This document shows, piece after piece, positions 12,168-12,577 of a stretch of DNA of 12,577 nt (positions within the stretch are counted from its first letter, which is position 1; each line of letters begins with the position of its first letter). Both the position numbers and the translations under genes were made by a program. Below the pieces are notes generated by a model. The model saw nothing but the letters and a program-made list of their open reading frames with translations, was not told where the DNA came from and did not search any database. Origin of the DNA: Minisyncoccota bacterium (GTDB lineage: Bacteria > Patescibacteriota > Minisyncoccia > UBA6257 > 1-14-0-10-40-38); assembly GCA_020052135.1 (NCBI GenBank), contig JAGVPS010000102.1, positions 1-12,577 of the forward strand, in the 5' to 3' direction.

Positions 12168-12577
12168 TCACAGTTCTTTCATATTCTCGCACATGATCGC
12201 CCATTCGCCATTGCGGGAGTTGAGCCGTCCAACGAGCGCGACAATATTGCCTTCACGCAAGCAGGCTTTGTGAGCGGCAAAAGCCTCAGAAAACATGACT
12301 ACCTCTATGGAACCGCTTTCATCTTCAACCTTCACAAATGCCATGGGCTTTCCCGTTTTAGTGACTATAGGTTTTACAGTCGTAATCATTCCCGCGATGC
12401 GGTACATCTTCACGCCCGATTGCTCCAAAAGGACATCTTTAATTAAAGTAGGCTTCGCTCCGTTCAATTTCTCTTTAGCGCGATTTAAGGGATGATCAGT
12501 AACATAGAGTCCTAGAAGCTCTTTTTCCCAGCCAAGACGCTCTGCGGGAGTTGCCGGAGTAACTTCTTTGAGTTTTA
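12168..12577 (-). CDS. dnaE: DNA polymerase III subunit alpha, C-terminal end (partial)
   Basis: The catalytic subunit of the replicative polymerase; only the last 135 codons lie in the window and the 5' part is beyond the right edge. The frame stays open to 12577 without a stop. The visible part begins near ERLGWEKELLGLYVTDHPL, which matches the DnaE motif WEKELLGLYxxxHPL just before the OB-fold. The OB-fold then follows (YRIAGMITTVKP, KTGKPMAFVKVEDESGSIEVVMFSEAF, IVALVGRLNSRNGEWAIMCENM). The protein ends right after the OB-fold with TGA at 12170-12168, so a long tau-binding C-terminal tail as in E. coli is missing. It is co-directional with thrS, 85 nt away. Confidence 0.88.
   Translation of the reverse strand, partial: KLKEVTPATPAERLGWEKELLGLYVTDHPLNRAKEKLNGAKPTLIKDVLLEQSGVKMYRIAGMITTVKPIVTKTGKPMAFVKVEDESGSIEVVMFSEAFAAHKACLREGNIVALVGRLNSRNGEWAIMCENMKEL

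Noticed and set aside
1..12577. Alternative genetic code (TGA read as Gly)
   Set aside because: tmk and dnaE end at TGA exactly where their families end, and no conserved protein here contains an in-frame TGA.

Overview
The window looks like chromosomal DNA of a member of the Candidate Phyla Radiation (Patescibacteria), most likely a Parcubacteria-type organism. This is inference from several signs together. The core genes are divergent and compact. SecE has one membrane helix. ThrRS has no N-terminal TGS domain. A stand-alone winged-helix/Cas2-like (PaaX-type) protein is present. rplK is not followed by rplA. Most starts lack a Shine-Dalgarno (SD) sequence, and AT-rich word-repeat spacers separate the genes. 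TGA is read as stop (tmk, dnaE), so this is not a TGA-recoded lineage such as Gracilibacteria or SR1. No mobile element, CRISPR array, tRNA or rRNA was found, and no gene-free stretch exceeds about 190 bases.

Layout of the plus strand, left to right: the 3' part of a winged-helix/Cas2-like regulator (1-432); gyrB (621-2666); secE, nusG and rplK (2782-4084), the export and transcription-elongation/ribosome cluster; a small membrane-anchored protein abutting rplK where rplA is usually found (4085-4579); tmk and a long thymidylate synthase overlapping by 4 nt (4667-6876), the last two steps to dTDP; a pair of related inverted hairpins (6882-7020); an FNR-type flavin reductase (7051-7731); a self-contained 71-aa Cys-rich small gene (7908-8123); and gatB (8246-9760). 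The minus strand, read from the right edge, carries the 3' end of dnaE (to 12168), thrS (12082-10346) and an MTH1-like Nudix hydrolase (10298-9843). gatB and the Nudix gene converge.

The genes cover DNA topology and replication, dTTP supply, nucleotide-pool sanitation, tRNA charging (ThrRS, GatB), and secretion/transcription. The less ordinary content lies in the spacers and in one coding insertion: (i) two 36-bp perfect palindromes sharing the core TGACGATCGTCA on either side of the Nudix gene; (ii) two hairpins at 6882-7020, in opposite orientation, with the same apical motif but different fully paired stems; (iii) a spacer-like heptamer tandem repeat read in frame inside GatB; (iv) a thymidylate synthase with an MtrA/DUF4346-like N-terminal domain; and (v) a recurrent extended -10 promoter motif (TGnTATNNT), sometimes so close to the ATG that transcripts would be leaderless.
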